64,000 bases of DNA, taken from positions 55,001 to 119,000 of the forward strand of contig JAMPGL010000005.1 of NCBI GenBank assembly GCA_023663945.1, in the 5' to 3' direction. This DNA is from Lachnospiraceae bacterium (GTDB lineage: Bacteria; Bacillota; Clostridia; Lachnospirales; Lachnospiraceae). Under the pieces are notes generated by a model that saw only the letters and a list, made by a program, of their open reading frames with translations, had not been told where the DNA came from and ran no database searches. Shown here piece after piece: positions 9,728-19,052 of the stretch (positions are counted from its first letter, which is position 1; the number at the start of each line of letters is the position of its first letter). The position numbers were made by a program, and so were the translations under genes.

Positions 9728-11323
9728 ATGAAAGAACAGGTAATAAATCAAGGGATTACAATTGAATCAAAATGGAAGATGACAATGGGAGAATTTTTTT
9801 ATTGTCTTTACTTTGCAATTTTGCTGACTGCAAAGGGGATAGGGCTGATTGAAGGACAAGCGCTTTTCCATATTGCAATTTTATCAGCCTGCGGATGTTT
9901 TGCTGTGAAAATGCTGTTGACAAGGTATACGGTAAAGGAGTTTATAATCGTAATTGCTTTAGGTCTGCTTTTTCTGACTGCATTCCTGCGTTCGGGGGAG
10001 AAAGGGATTCTGTTCGCGGGGATGACAATTCTGGGGTTGAAGAATGTAGACATTAAAAAGGTTTTTAAGATGGGATTTGTAATCTGGTGCTGCACTTTTT
10101 TTGGAATTGTATTGATCCATTTGTTTGGCATCAGTAATGATTTGATTTTTGCCCACAAAAAATTGGGTTTGGGGTATATTCTGCGTTATAGTCTGGGGTT
10201 TCCGCATCCGAATGTGCTGCAGATTTCTTATGTGACTTTTATGGCGTTCTTTTTGTATTTGTGGCGGCCTAAGACAAAACGGCAGTGGGCGGTGATGGGA
10301 CTGCTGTTTCTAGGAAACTGCTACTTTTTCTTGTATTCGATCAGCTATACCGGCATTATTTTAGCAACAGTTTATTTGGCAGGATACTGCTATTTTACAA
10401 TAAGGAAATCATTTAGCAAGTTGGAAAAAATATTGATTCAAATGATTCTCCCGGCATGCGCATTATTTTCCATTCTTGGTCCGGTGCTGATGAAGGGGAA
10501 GCTTTTTGACATTTTTAATAAAATCTTGAATACACGGTTCAAATTATCTAATTATTTTTTGACTAATCAGCCGTTGACTCTTTTGGGAAGCGCGCTGGTG
10601 AAGGCACCGGAGCATTATGGTATAGACTGTTCTTATGTAAATTGTCTGCTGCTGTATGGAATTGTATTGTTTGTGCTGCTTATGACAGGGTATTTCTTTT
10701 TAGTCAGGCAGTGCGTGATGCAGGAAAAGCGGCGTGAACTGGCAATGCTGACAGGATTTTTTATAGCAGGCATTTCTGAGCCATTTTTATTTAACTCCTC
10801 TTTTAAAAATTTAACATTGTTGTTTTTGGGCGGATATTTCTATGAGCTTTTGGAAAGAGAGGAAAAAACGGTTCCGGTCAGTGCTTGGGAACTGTTCTTA
10901 TTGTCTGGGGAAAGGGCTTTTCAATATGCGCAAAGGATGTTACGGTATATAAGAAATATTCCGGGAAAGATTTGGAGACGCGCAGGATTGGCAGGAGCAG
11001 GGCTTAGTGTTGTGATTGCGCTGGTATATGCTTGTCAGGCAAAAGTGCCTTCTGCTATTTATATGCCGGTCAGCCTTTCGGATACAACCGGAGAAGAGCC
11101 GATTTATATAGACCCGGATGCGCTGCCGGAAGATTTTGACGGCTGGATGCCGCAAGCTTATGATGCGGATACCCAAATGTACCAATTTACCGGAAACATT
11201 ATTGTGATGGAACAGGTCAGGGGCGTGATTAGCAGCTTTTTGATTAGTTTTGGATTTATTTATGGGGCAGAAATGATAATTTATGCGTTAGTTGTTCAAA
11301 GAAAGAGGGAGAATGTTAAGTGA
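9728..11323 (+). CDS. Wzy-like polysaccharide polymerase, copy 2, with C-terminal extension
   Basis: Second polymerase-like membrane protein. LTRYTVKEF, LKNVDIKKVFKM and the segment ending in RYSLGFPHPN match the copy at 5475 at the same places, so these are paralogues. This one is longer (about 531 residues): after the polymerase core it has a basic linker, a membrane span, a polar acidic stretch (GEEPIYIDPDALPEDFDGW) and a final span. A GTG at 9710 overlaps the previous stop, but ATG 9728 has a better-placed AAGG and is preferred. It ends with a TGA that overlaps the next gene's GTG start. Two Wzy-like genes may mean two repeat-unit linkages or two polymers made from one locus. Confidence 0.72.
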   Translation: MKEQVINQGITIESKWKMTMGEFFYCLYFAILLTAKGIGLIEGQALFHIAILSACGCFAVKMLLTRYTVKEFIIVIALGLLFLTAFLRSGEKGILFAGMTILGLKNVDIKKVFKMGFVIWCCTFFGIVLIHLFGISNDLIFAHKKLGLGYILRYSLGFPHPNVLQISYVTFMAFFLYLWRPKTKRQWAVMGLLFLGNCYFFLYSISYTGIILATVYLAGYCYFTIRKSFSKLEKILIQMILPACALFSILGPVLMKGKLFDIFNKILNTRFKLSNYFLTNQPLTLLGSALVKAPEHYGIDCSYVNCLLLYGIVLFVLLMTGYFFLVRQCVMQEKRRELAMLTGFFIAGISEPFLFNSSFKNLTLLFLGGYFYELLEREEKTVPVSAWELFLLSGERAFQYAQRMLRYIRNIPGKIWRRAGLAGAGLSVVIALVYACQAKVPSAIYMPVSLSDTTGEEPIYIDPDALPEDFDGWMPQAYDADTQMYQFTGNIIVMEQVRGVISSFLISFGFIYGAEMIIYALVVQRKRENVK

Positions 11324-13206
11324 AGGAAAAGCTGACTTATTGTTCGATTTTAAAGACCAATATTCAAGTAACAGATATGCAGCGGACAGTTTCCTATCTT
11401 CAAGAGCATTTAGCGGAGCTGCGGGGAAAGTATATTTGTGTTTCCAATGTTCACACAACGGTAATGGCAAGCCGTGATGAAGAGTATAGAAAGATTCAAA
11501 ATCAGGCGGCAATGGCGCTGCCGGACGGTAAACCGCTCACCCTTGTAAGCCGGATGAGAGGATTTCGTAATGCAGGGCGGGTGCCGGGACCGGATCTGAT
11601 GAAAGAACTATTTAAGGTGTCCGAGAAAAAAGGATATACGCACTATTTTTATGGAAGCAAAACGGAAACATTAGAAAGATTGAAGAATAATCTTTTGGCA
11701 GAATTTCCGTCTCTTAAAATTGTGGGGATGCAGTCCCCGCCCTTTCGTGCCTTAACCAAGGAGGAGGACGTCAGGGATGTCGCACAGATTAATGAGTCTG
11801 GAGCGGACTTTATCTGGGTGGGACTGGGGGCGCCCAAACAAGAGCAGTGGATGTACTGCCATCAAGGACAGGTATGCGGTCTGATGCTGGGAGTAGGTGC
11901 AGGATTTGATTTTCACGCTGGCACAGTAAAGCGTGCTCCTAAATGGATGCAGGAATGCTGCTTGGAGTGGCTGTATCGTTTGATGCAGGATCCCAAGAGA
12001 TTGTTAAAGCGTTATGCATCTACCAATATGGACTTTATCTGGCAGGTTATGAAAGAAAATCCCAAGGAAAGGAAAAGGATAAAGAACTCCATTACAAAAG
12101 TGGCTCAGATTGGGCATAAACGCATTCCATCAAGAGAGGGCGGCGTAGAGATTGTAGTAGAAGAGATTTCTGTCAGGCTTGTGAAAAGAGGATATCTGGT
12201 GGATGCTTACAATCGCTCCGGATACCATGTATCAGGAAAAGAGTTTGACACGAAGCGAAATAAGATTTATAAGGGTATTCGGATTTTGACGATTCCAACT
12301 TTTCAAAACGGGAAGCTGAATGCAATTGTATATTCTGTGCTGGCAACTATCCGTGCGTTATTTGGGAATTACGATATTTATCATTTTCATGCAGAAGGTC
12401 CCTGTATTATGTTGTGGCTGCCCAAACTGTTTGGCAAAAAGGTAGTAGCGACGATTCATGGGTTAGACTGGCAGAGGTCAAAATGGGGCAACTTCGCATC
12501 AAAGGTGTTAAAAAAGGGAGAGAGGGAGGCGGTCAAGCATGCCGACTATATTATTGTGCTTTCCCAAAATATTAAGCAATACTTTTTGGAGGAATACGGG
12601 CGGGAGACATGGTTTATTCCCAACGGTGTCAACATGCCGCAATTAGTTCCGGTAAAGGAGATTCAAGCAAAATGGGGGCTTGAGAAGGATGAATATATTC
12701 TTTTTCTTGCAAGGATTGTTCCGGAAAAGGGCGTGCATTACCTCTTACAGGCATTTTTGCAAATTCAAACGGATAAGAAACTAGTGATTGCGGGGGGAAG
12801 CAGCCACACCAGCGAATATGTGAAAGAGGTCATGGAAATGGCGCAGGGAGATGATAGGATTATTTTTACTCATTTTGTGCAGGGGCGTCAATTAGAAGAA
12901 TTATTTTCCAATGCATATTTGTTTGTGCTCCCCAGTGATGTGGAAGGGATGGCAATCAGCCTGTTAGAAGCAATGAGTTATGGGAATTGCTGCCTGATCA
13001 GTGATATTCCGGAGAATGTGGAGGCAGCAGGGGAACATGCACGGACATTTCTTCATGGGCAGGTGGAAGATTTAAAGAAGCAGCTGGAATATTTGTTGGA
13101 GAATCCGGAATGTGTAGCGGCATACCGAGCGGAAAGCCAGAAGTTTATCTGTGAGAAATATAATTGGGATGATGTAGTGGAACAGACGATAAAGCTCTAT
13201 GAGTAA
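11320..13206 (+). CDS. Bifunctional WecG/TagA/CpsF (GT26) - GT4 glycosyltransferase fusion
   Basis: Two glycosyltransferases in one chain. Residues about 1-245 are a complete WecG/TagA/CpsF domain: CVSNVHTTVMA, ALPDGKPL, GPDLM, WVGLGAPKQEQW and GVGAGFDFHAGTVKRAPKWM, the set that binds UDP-sugar in enzymes adding the second sugar (for example ManNAc) to lipid-linked GlcNAc. Residues about 260-628 are a GT4 enzyme with ATIHGLDWQR, IPNGVN, ARIVPEKGVHYLL and EGMAISLLEAMSYG. The start is GTG inside the previous stop (GTGA), with AGAGGGAGA eight bases upstream. The protein would add two consecutive sugars near the lipid end. There is no frameshift or internal start that would split it. Confidence 0.9.
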   Translation: MKEKLTYCSILKTNIQVTDMQRTVSYLQEHLAELRGKYICVSNVHTTVMASRDEEYRKIQNQAAMALPDGKPLTLVSRMRGFRNAGRVPGPDLMKELFKVSEKKGYTHYFYGSKTETLERLKNNLLAEFPSLKIVGMQSPPFRALTKEEDVRDVAQINESGADFIWVGLGAPKQEQWMYCHQGQVCGLMLGVGAGFDFHAGTVKRAPKWMQECCLEWLYRLMQDPKRLLKRYASTNMDFIWQVMKENPKERKRIKNSITKVAQIGHKRIPSREGGVEIVVEEISVRLVKRGYLVDAYNRSGYHVSGKEFDTKRNKIYKGIRILTIPTFQNGKLNAIVYSVLATIRALFGNYDIYHFHAEGPCIMLWLPKLFGKKVVATIHGLDWQRSKWGNFASKVLKKGEREAVKHADYIIVLSQNIKQYFLEEYGRETWFIPNGVNMPQLVPVKEIQAKWGLEKDEYILFLARIVPEKGVHYLLQAFLQIQTDKKLVIAGGSSHTSEYVKEVMEMAQGDDRIIFTHFVQGRQLEELFSNAYLFVLPSDVEGMAISLLEAMSYGNCCLISDIPENVEAAGEHARTFLHGQVEDLKKQLEYLLENPECVAAYRAESQKFICEKYNWDDVVEQTIKLYE

Positions 13207-13232
13207 GTGCGTAAGCTTTAGGAGAAAGGATA

Positions 13233-14825
13233 ATGATTTTGATTAGTGAATTATTGGAGAAAGGGAAGATACAATTTCAGGAGATGAAAAGAGAGCTGCT
13301 GGCAGTGGCGTTTTGCTCTTTTATAGTATATCTTCCGTTTATGAGTGGACAGCTGAACAATGCAGACGGTTTCATTTTTGGTGTGTTCATGCACAACGAC
13401 TTTGGTCATGAGGATGGGGAAGGACGGTTTTTCCTGCGTTTTTTTAATTTTTGGCGGGATGGCATGGTGCTTCCTGCGATGATTATTGGGTTATGTTTAT
13501 TGCTGTTGTGGATCATGGCGGCAGTTCTTTGGTACACCTTAGATATTCATGGGAGCCTAGTGCGGATTTTGTCTGGGATTATAATCGTGTGTACTCCCTC
13601 AATGGCAGATATGTTCACTTATTACTATACTGCGGATGGGTATTGCATGAGTCTTTTGCTGGCGGTCTTGGCGGCAGCCTTTTTGATTAAAGGAGAAAAG
13701 AAAGTAAGCTTTTTAGGGGCAATTCTTTCGATAATCGGTTCGTTGGGAATTTATCAGGCTTATTTGGGGATAACGGTGATCATCTGTGGGTTCTGGCTCT
13801 TAAGGCAGACGATTGACAAGAATGTAGAGGATAGATTGTTGTGGAAAAGCGCAATTCGTCTTATAACAGGGGGAATGGCTGGAGTTTTAGCATATTATCT
13901 ATTATTTAGTGTGCTGGATAAGATAGGATATTTGGCCATAGACAACGAGAGGATAGCGGATAGCCCGATTTCCAATTTGTTTGCTAATTTACTTGGCGGT
14001 ATTAAGGAAATATATCAGGTATTTGCAGAATATTTTTTCAAGGATACCTTAATCTATAATGCATGGCATGGCAGACGGTATGTAAACATGGTGGTCTGTG
14101 CACTGATTCTCTTTATGATTGGCATGGCAATCTGGAAGAATAAGACATATAAGAATTGGATTCGGTGTGGGCTGAGTGTGGTTTTGACATTACTTATCCC
14201 GGTGATGTTGGAGATTGTCATTTTGGTAACACCGGGGATTTCTGTTCATGCAGAAACCGGAATTTTGATGCTGTGCGGCATGAATTTCTTTTATTTGCTG
14301 CCAATCTTGCTGTTACCGCTTCTAAAAGGGCAAAAATGGATCTATGCAGGAACAAATGTTATGGTGAAGTTAACACTTATATATATGAGTGTGTTCATGT
14401 GCATGTTTATCGGCGTATTTGAGCGTATGGTTCAGACGGAACACACAAAGTTCGGGACATTGGCGGTAAGGCTGGAGAGCCGGATAGAAGAACTGGATGA
14501 TTATTCTTCCGGTATAAAAGTATTGGTGGTGGGAAGACCCCAAAGCGGTAATTATCCTTTTGTGGATGATACCTACAAAACAGTTACAAAAGGGATGATC
14601 AGCGATTATAGTCTTGTATTTGGGAGAGCGGATCAAGTCAGCATGTCCTGGATTGAATTGTTTAGATATTATTGCGGCGTGCGGTATGTAAGGGTAAGTG
14701 AAGAACAGAGGCTGGAATTGATGGAATCTCCGGAATTTGCCCAAATGGAAAATTATCCTGCCGAGACTTCCGTTAGATGGATTGATGATGTCGTGGTAAT
14801 CAAATTGAGTGAGTATGTTAAATGA
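13233..14825 (+). CDS. GtrII-like glucosyltransferase domain membrane protein
   Basis: Polytopic membrane protein of 530 residues resembling the Glucos_trans_II (GtrII) family, which in phages and capsule loci glucosylates polysaccharide outside the membrane from undecaprenyl-phosphate-glucose. Features are an early external loop with acidic residues (NNADGFIFGVFMHND), the SMADMFTYYYTADGY region (about nt 13600-13645), the GIYQAYLG segment, many hydrophobic spans and a soluble C-terminal domain of about 120 residues. An AGGAGAAAGG site precedes ATG 13233. The stop overlaps the start of the next gene by four bases (ATGA). The transferred sugar is not known; a DPM1-like GT2 that could make a lipid-linked donor lies further down at 27658. 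Confidence 0.75.
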   Translation: MILISELLEKGKIQFQEMKRELLAVAFCSFIVYLPFMSGQLNNADGFIFGVFMHNDFGHEDGEGRFFLRFFNFWRDGMVLPAMIIGLCLLLLWIMAAVLWYTLDIHGSLVRILSGIIIVCTPSMADMFTYYYTADGYCMSLLLAVLAAAFLIKGEKKVSFLGAILSIIGSLGIYQAYLGITVIICGFWLLRQTIDKNVEDRLLWKSAIRLITGGMAGVLAYYLLFSVLDKIGYLAIDNERIADSPISNLFANLLGGIKEIYQVFAEYFFKDTLIYNAWHGRRYVNMVVCALILFMIGMAIWKNKTYKNWIRCGLSVVLTLLIPVMLEIVILVTPGISVHAETGILMLCGMNFFYLLPILLLPLLKGQKWIYAGTNVMVKLTLIYMSVFMCMFIGVFERMVQTEHTKFGTLAVRLESRIEELDDYSSGIKVLVVGRPQSGNYPFVDDTYKTVTKGMISDYSLVFGRADQVSMSWIELFRYYCGVRYVRVSEEQRLELMESPEFAQMENYPAETSVRWIDDVVVIKLSEYVK

Positions 14826-15931
14826 AAATTTTAATGCTGGTAAATTGGAAAGTTGAATATGCAGATAAACCGGTCACAGATAAACAACCGCCGGACTATG
14901 TAGTAACCGGTCAGCCATACTGGTTTTTCCGATATTTTCCGGAGGAATGCGTTATCCATGTTGATGTGATAGATATTCGCAGCTTTCCATGGCTGGAAAA
15001 GTTTGAAAAGAATGGGATACGGTTTTATATCTGGCAGACGCTGAGGGCACTTCCAAAACTTAAGAAATATGACATGGTTCTTTCCCATGGTATGCAGAGT
15101 GGAATTGTGTTGTGCCTTTTTAGAAGAATTTTTGGAAAAGGGAGATACAAGCATGTAGTGTTTGACATCGGAGCTTTTAACAGTGCAAGGGAAAGCGGAC
15201 GGAGTCTTAAACTGATGCAGTTTGCAAGCAAATCGATTGACGGCGTGATTTATCATACAAAATCGCAGAAGGAATATTATGAAAAATGCCATCCTTGGCT
15301 TATGCCAAAATCCAGATTTATTCCCTTTGGTACAGATACAGAATTTTTTACACCAGAGGAAAAGGAACAGGATTATAAAGAGCAAAGCAATTCATATATT
15401 TTGTGTGTAGGGTATCATAAACGGGATTGGGATACCCTGCTTGCGGCGTATGGGCAGTTGATGGAGAATAAGAGCGGGGATATGACCGGGGAAATCGGAC
15501 AAGTTCGCTTGCGGCTGATTGGAAACTGCAGTATTAAGGCAGAGGCAGAAGGCGTGGAGGTGCTTGATCCGGTATCTGTGACGGAATTAAAGACACAGAT
15601 ACAGAATGCACTTTTCTGTGTGCTCCCATTGCAGCAATTTAATTATTCCTATGGACAAATGACCCTATTACAGCAAATGGCACTGGGAAAAGCGGTGATT
15701 GTGGCAAATGTATCCAGCATTCAGGCATATAGAGGAGAAGAAAATTTATTATTGTATGAGCCGGAAAATACGGAAGAATTGACTGCATGCATGAGGGAAC
15801 TGCTTCTTAATGGGGATAAGAGAGAGCAGATGGGCAGGAAGGCAAGGGCAAGCGTGCTTGATACTTACAATGAGCGAAATATGGCAAAAGAGATTTATGC
15901 AGTGATAGAGGAATGGATGGAGATAAAATGA
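14822..15931 (+). CDS. GT4-like glycosyltransferase (GT-B fold)
   Basis: GT-B glycosyltransferase of 369 residues. It starts MKILMLVNW and the C-terminal half contains ILCVGYHKRDWDTLLAAY (donor-domain entry) and YGQMTLLQQMALGKAVIVANV (about nt 15647-15706), the degenerate GT4 nucleotide-sugar site. The start codon overlaps the upstream stop (ATGA), indicating translational coupling. The N-terminal domain is divergent (PDYVVTGQPYWFFRYFP), as in several GT4 enzymes of Firmicutes capsule loci. The nearest family assignment is GT4/Glycos_transf_1; donor and acceptor are unknown. Confidence 0.82.
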   Translation: MKILMLVNWKVEYADKPVTDKQPPDYVVTGQPYWFFRYFPEECVIHVDVIDIRSFPWLEKFEKNGIRFYIWQTLRALPKLKKYDMVLSHGMQSGIVLCLFRRIFGKGRYKHVVFDIGAFNSARESGRSLKLMQFASKSIDGVIYHTKSQKEYYEKCHPWLMPKSRFIPFGTDTEFFTPEEKEQDYKEQSNSYILCVGYHKRDWDTLLAAYGQLMENKSGDMTGEIGQVRLRLIGNCSIKAEAEGVEVLDPVSVTELKTQIQNALFCVLPLQQFNYSYGQMTLLQQMALGKAVIVANVSSIQAYRGEENLLLYEPENTEELTACMRELLLNGDKREQMGRKARASVLDTYNERNMAKEIYAVIEEWMEIK

Positions 15932-16968
15932 TACCGGTTGTATCTGTGATTGTACCTGTTTATAATGTGAAAGACTATATAGAGCGGTGCGTGGAGAGTC
16001 TTTGCGGGCAGACATTAAAGGAAATAGAGATTCTGCTGGTGGATGACGGTTCCACAGACGGCAGTGGAGTGATCTGCGATGAGCTGTCAGAAAAAGATGC
16101 AAGAATCCAAGTAATCCATAAAAAAAACGAAGGACAGGGGATAGCCAGAAACTACGGAATAGAGGCGGCCAGAGGACAATTCGTGACGTTTGTAGACTCC
16201 GATGATTATATGGAAAAGGAGGCTTATCAATATTTGATTGAAGAGGCGGACAGGCATCGTGCTGATGTAATCTGTTTTGGATATTCCAAAGACGACCCGC
16301 ACGGAAATAGTATGTATAAGTCTCAAATCAGAGAAAGGTGTTATTCCGGACAAGAAGTAAAAAGAGCATTTTCCCTGCATTTTTTTGGTGACAATCCGGA
16401 AGATGATGATATGCGGGGGGTTTCTGCCTGCATGTCTGTATACAGAATGGAGTTGGTCAAAGAGCACGGCATCCGTTTCCCTTCTGAAAGAAAAGTACTG
16501 AGCGAGGATACGGTTTTTAACTTGGAATTTTGCCGTTTTGCGAGAACCGCAGTTGCCTGTAGAAGGATTTTTTACCATTATTGCATACAGGAAGATTCGT
16601 ATTCCAGAGGATATTCCAGAGACCGCCTCGAAAAAACAGCAGAGTTTATGGGTGTCCTTTCCGGTTATGCAGAGGAATTTGAGATAGAAGCCTTAACGGC
16701 AAACAGAATACAAATGGTACTTTGGGTCAGCCTGCTGGATGCAGTTAGAAAAGAGGCTGCCAACAAGGGATTGTCTGACTATCAGGCACTACGTGGGTCT
16801 GTCTGTGAGATTTGCAATAGACCGTATGTGACTAAAATGATTAATTTGCTGGATGTAAGAGGGATGAATGCAAAACAGAGATTGTTTTATCAATGCATAA
16901 AATATAAACAATATTTTCTTTTGATTTTGTTGACATATATGCGGAATAAAAGTGGTTTGCAAAAATAA
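15928..16968 (+). CDS. GT2 family glycosyltransferase
   Basis: Inverting GT-A glycosyltransferase. MIPVVSVIVPVYNVKDYIERC, VDDGSTDGS and VDSDDYM (about nt 16196) are intact and typical of capsule GT2 enzymes; GIAARNYG-type GIARNYGIEAARG follows. The frame opens at 15913, but ATG 15928 overlaps the previous stop as ATGA and has GG(A)G six to eight bases upstream, so 15928 is chosen. The C-terminal third is helical and basic, probably membrane-associated. Sugar specificity cannot be read. Confidence 0.9.
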   Translation: MIPVVSVIVPVYNVKDYIERCVESLCGQTLKEIEILLVDDGSTDGSGVICDELSEKDARIQVIHKKNEGQGIARNYGIEAARGQFVTFVDSDDYMEKEAYQYLIEEADRHRADVICFGYSKDDPHGNSMYKSQIRERCYSGQEVKRAFSLHFFGDNPEDDDMRGVSACMSVYRMELVKEHGIRFPSERKVLSEDTVFNLEFCRFARTAVACRRIFYHYCIQEDSYSRGYSRDRLEKTAEFMGVLSGYAEEFEIEALTANRIQMVLWVSLLDAVRKEAANKGLSDYQALRGSVCEICNRPYVTKMINLLDVRGMNAKQRLFYQCIKYKQYFLLILLTYMRNKSGLQK

Positions 16969-16986
16969 TTTTGGGTAAGGTGTGGG

Positions 16987-18021
16987 ATGAATAAATTGCC
17001 ATTAATCAGCGTAATTATGTCTGCCTATAATGAGGAAGCATATATAGAGAAAGCTGTCATGAGTATTTTGCATCAGACGGAGCAGGATTTTGAATTAATT
17101 ATATTTGATGACTGCTCTACAGACGCTACAGTGGATATTATTAAAAGCATTAAAGATGAACGAATTAAGCTTTACGAAAATACAGAGAATTGCGGACTGA
17201 CACGGAATCTGAATAAGGGACTGCGAACTGCAAAAGGACGTTATATTGCCAGAATGGATGGGGATGACATCTCTTTGCCGGAACGATTTGAAAAACAGGT
17301 TAAATACTTTGTGGAGCATCCTAAGGTGATGCTGATTAGCTGCCAGACTCAGAATTTTGGGGAATCTTCTCTTTGCTGGAGACTTACGGAGAACAGTGAG
17401 GAATTAAAGGTGAGGATGCTGGTAAGACCAGTATTTGCCCATCCCGGATTTATGATGAAAAGAGAATTGCTTGATGAAGGATTTTTATATGATGAGACTT
17501 TTCGGACGGCGCAGGACTATGAGCTTGCGTCCAGAGTGGCGGGCAGGTATGAAATCGGGATTGTGCAGGAGATTTTATTATATTACAGGGTTCATAAGAA
17601 ACAAGTTTCCAGCTTGTCAGGAAAAGAGCAATTTAATAACGCAGATAGAGTGAGGGAGAAGCTTTGGAATCAGGCTGGAGCAGCGCTTTCAGAGAACGAA
17701 AAAAGGATGCTTCAAAAATGGGCGAAGGAAAATAGAGCAGACAGCATTACGGAGTATGTAGAGATAAACCGCTTGATAGATGAAGTTTTAAAAGCAAATA
17801 AAGATTCTCATGTTTATCAACAGGAAGTATTAGAGAAAACGTTGAACAGACTGCTGTATTTGTGGTTGATTCGGTCTAAAAAAGTGGGTTATCTGTTGGC
17901 TTTTCCAAAGGTATGCAGGTATCAGAGTAAGAATATGGCATGGTTTGTAAAGGAATTGTTAGAAACGCTGGGAGAGAAATTCAAGAAAGTGCGGGAAGGA
18001 AATGGAGCATTTGATTGCTAG
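16987..18021 (+). CDS. GT2 family glycosyltransferase
   Basis: GT-A glycosyltransferase of 344 residues. LPLISVIMSAYNEE, DDCSTD, ARMDGDD and LPERFEKQV are all conserved in the group of GT2 enzymes that add hexoses or hexosamines to capsule or O-antigen units. GTAAGG lies upstream of ATG 16987. This is the last + strand gene of the first block. Its TAG stop shares bases with the TAG of the convergent gene on the other strand (CTAG, 18018-18021), so transcription past its end would run antisense through the deacetylase gene. Confidence 0.9.
   Translation: MNKLPLISVIMSAYNEEAYIEKAVMSILHQTEQDFELIIFDDCSTDATVDIIKSIKDERIKLYENTENCGLTRNLNKGLRTAKGRYIARMDGDDISLPERFEKQVKYFVEHPKVMLISCQTQNFGESSLCWRLTENSEELKVRMLVRPVFAHPGFMMKRELLDEGFLYDETFRTAQDYELASRVAGRYEIGIVQEILLYYRVHKKQVSSLSGKEQFNNADRVREKLWNQAGAALSENEKRMLQKWAKENRADSITEYVEINRLIDEVLKANKDSHVYQQEVLEKTLNRLLYLWLIRSKKVGYLLAFPKVCRYQSKNMAWFVKELLETLGEKFKKVREGNGAFDC
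18018..18021. other. Overlapping convergent stop codons (CTAG)
   Basis: The palindromic CTAG serves as the last bases of two genes at once: TAG at 18019-18021 ends the + strand GT2 gene and the reverse complement of 18018-18020 is TAG ending the minus-strand deacetylase. No room is left for a terminator between the two convergent genes. Confidence 0.9.
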
Positions 18022-18926
18022 ATGTCCCCAAGCGTTGACTTTGGCAGAGACTTTCTGAGAGAGCAGACAGACTGGTACTCCATTTGGCGGTTGGGGCTGG
18101 TTTCTGCCATACGGAAATTGGGATTGTTATATTCGGGAGAAAGCTCGTCAGATAAAAGTGTTCCCGGATGAAAAAGCAGGCACAGTATATCAGGGTTTTG
18201 GCTATATTTGGAGAAATAAGGAAACAGTTTTAAAATCCGCTTACTGTCCATGCGTCCTCCCATGATAATTCCCCACAAAGCAAAATGGCTTTGGGAACGA
18301 ATAATTGGATGGTTATGAGCATGGATAGAACAAAAACGCAGGGCAAGATTTTTGGGAAATGCCAAAAGACCATAGCTTCCATAAAGAGAGGGAACTTTAA
18401 AATAGGGAGCAATGGGTTCTACAGGGATTCGTATAAATTCACAATTATAGTGATTTCGAGCCAAAACATCGTATAGTGCGTCCCACACAACCGGAATTAG
18501 GTGTGTATGTTGGTGGGAGTCAATCCTAAGCCGGTAGTCAGAGGGCATTTGCTTTAAAAAATGTTTGATTTGAGCATCCAATTCAACAGATATTTGATTT
18601 TGGTATTGCTTACGCAGCAATGGATGATAAGAAATCATAAATAAATATGGCCAGGAAAGCTTAAAATATCCATTATTATCGACAAGCAGCGGTACCTTGG
18701 AAGGGGATGCGCAGCAATGTCCTTCCATTAAGTTCAGATGAACGGAGAGCGCCAGCCGGCGGACGTGCTCATTGGTACTGTCATGAAGCAGCCTCATGCA
18801 AAGCTGAAAACAGCTCATATTTGGAATAATGCTGATACTGTCCATATACCCTTTTTGGACGAGGCTGAGAATATCCTTAGAAACATTGTAAGACAGACCA
18901 TAGTCATCAGCATGAAAATAAAGCAT
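18018..18926 (-). CDS. YdjC/ChbG family carbohydrate deacetylase
   Basis: Metal-dependent deacetylase of the YdjC superfamily (ChbG/HpnK type), which removes N-acetyl groups from oligosaccharides or lipid-linked sugars. FHADDYGLS at residues 4-12 gives the catalytic/metal Asp pair, VHLNLMEGH holds a metal His and RIDSHQHTHLIP the HxxxH-type ligands. Length (302 residues) is normal. ATG 18926 is the only good start because a TAG lies eight codons upstream in frame; the ribosome site (GAAGGGAA) is rather far. It is the only minus-strand gene in 64 kb and has its own promoter (19000-19028), so it is probably regulated separately. It may deacetylate a GlcNAc-type residue of the glycan. Confidence 0.88.
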   Translation of the reverse strand: MLYFHADDYGLSYNVSKDILSLVQKGYMDSISIIPNMSCFQLCMRLLHDSTNEHVRRLALSVHLNLMEGHCCASPSKVPLLVDNNGYFKLSWPYLFMISYHPLLRKQYQNQISVELDAQIKHFLKQMPSDYRLRIDSHQHTHLIPVVWDALYDVLARNHYNCEFIRIPVEPIAPYFKVPSLYGSYGLLAFPKNLALRFCSIHAHNHPIIRSQSHFALWGIIMGGRMDSKRILKLFPYFSKYSQNPDILCLLFHPGTLLSDELSPEYNNPNFRMAETSPNRQMEYQSVCSLRKSLPKSTLGDI

Positions 18927-18999
18927 AATAGTTTTGCTTGTTCCCTTCTATTTTTGTATTTGTAGTTTAAATTGAAAAAATGGCGGCAACCGCACACTA

Positions 19000-19028
19000 A
19001 GTATAAAAGAGAAAAGATGTTTTTTCAA
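19000..19028 (-). promoter_or_regulatory. Sigma-A-type promoter for the minus-strand deacetylase gene
   Basis: Read on the minus strand: TTGAAA (19028-19023), exactly 17 bases, then TATACT (19005-19000). That is close to the TTGACA/TATAAT consensus with ideal spacing. It gives a leader of roughly 65 bases before ATG 18926. Seen directly; activity is inference. Confidence 0.6.
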
Positions 19029-19046
19029 GGACTTTATGGATATTAT

Positions 19047-19052
19047 TATAAT
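19047..19052 (+). promoter_or_regulatory. Possible -10 element (TATAAT) upstream of the second + strand block
   Basis: A perfect TATAAT lies in the 222-base divergent gap between the deacetylase gene and the gene at 19149. The -35 side is poor (TTCAAG at 19024-19029 with 17-base spacing), so the call is tentative. The position makes sense because the deacetylase interrupts + strand transcription here and a new start would be needed for 19149 onward. Confidence 0.3.

Noticed and set aside
18285-18476. Frame on the + strand inside the deacetylase gene
   Set aside because: It is a shadow of the minus-strand gene, which has a complete set of family motifs; no start signal was seen for the + frame.
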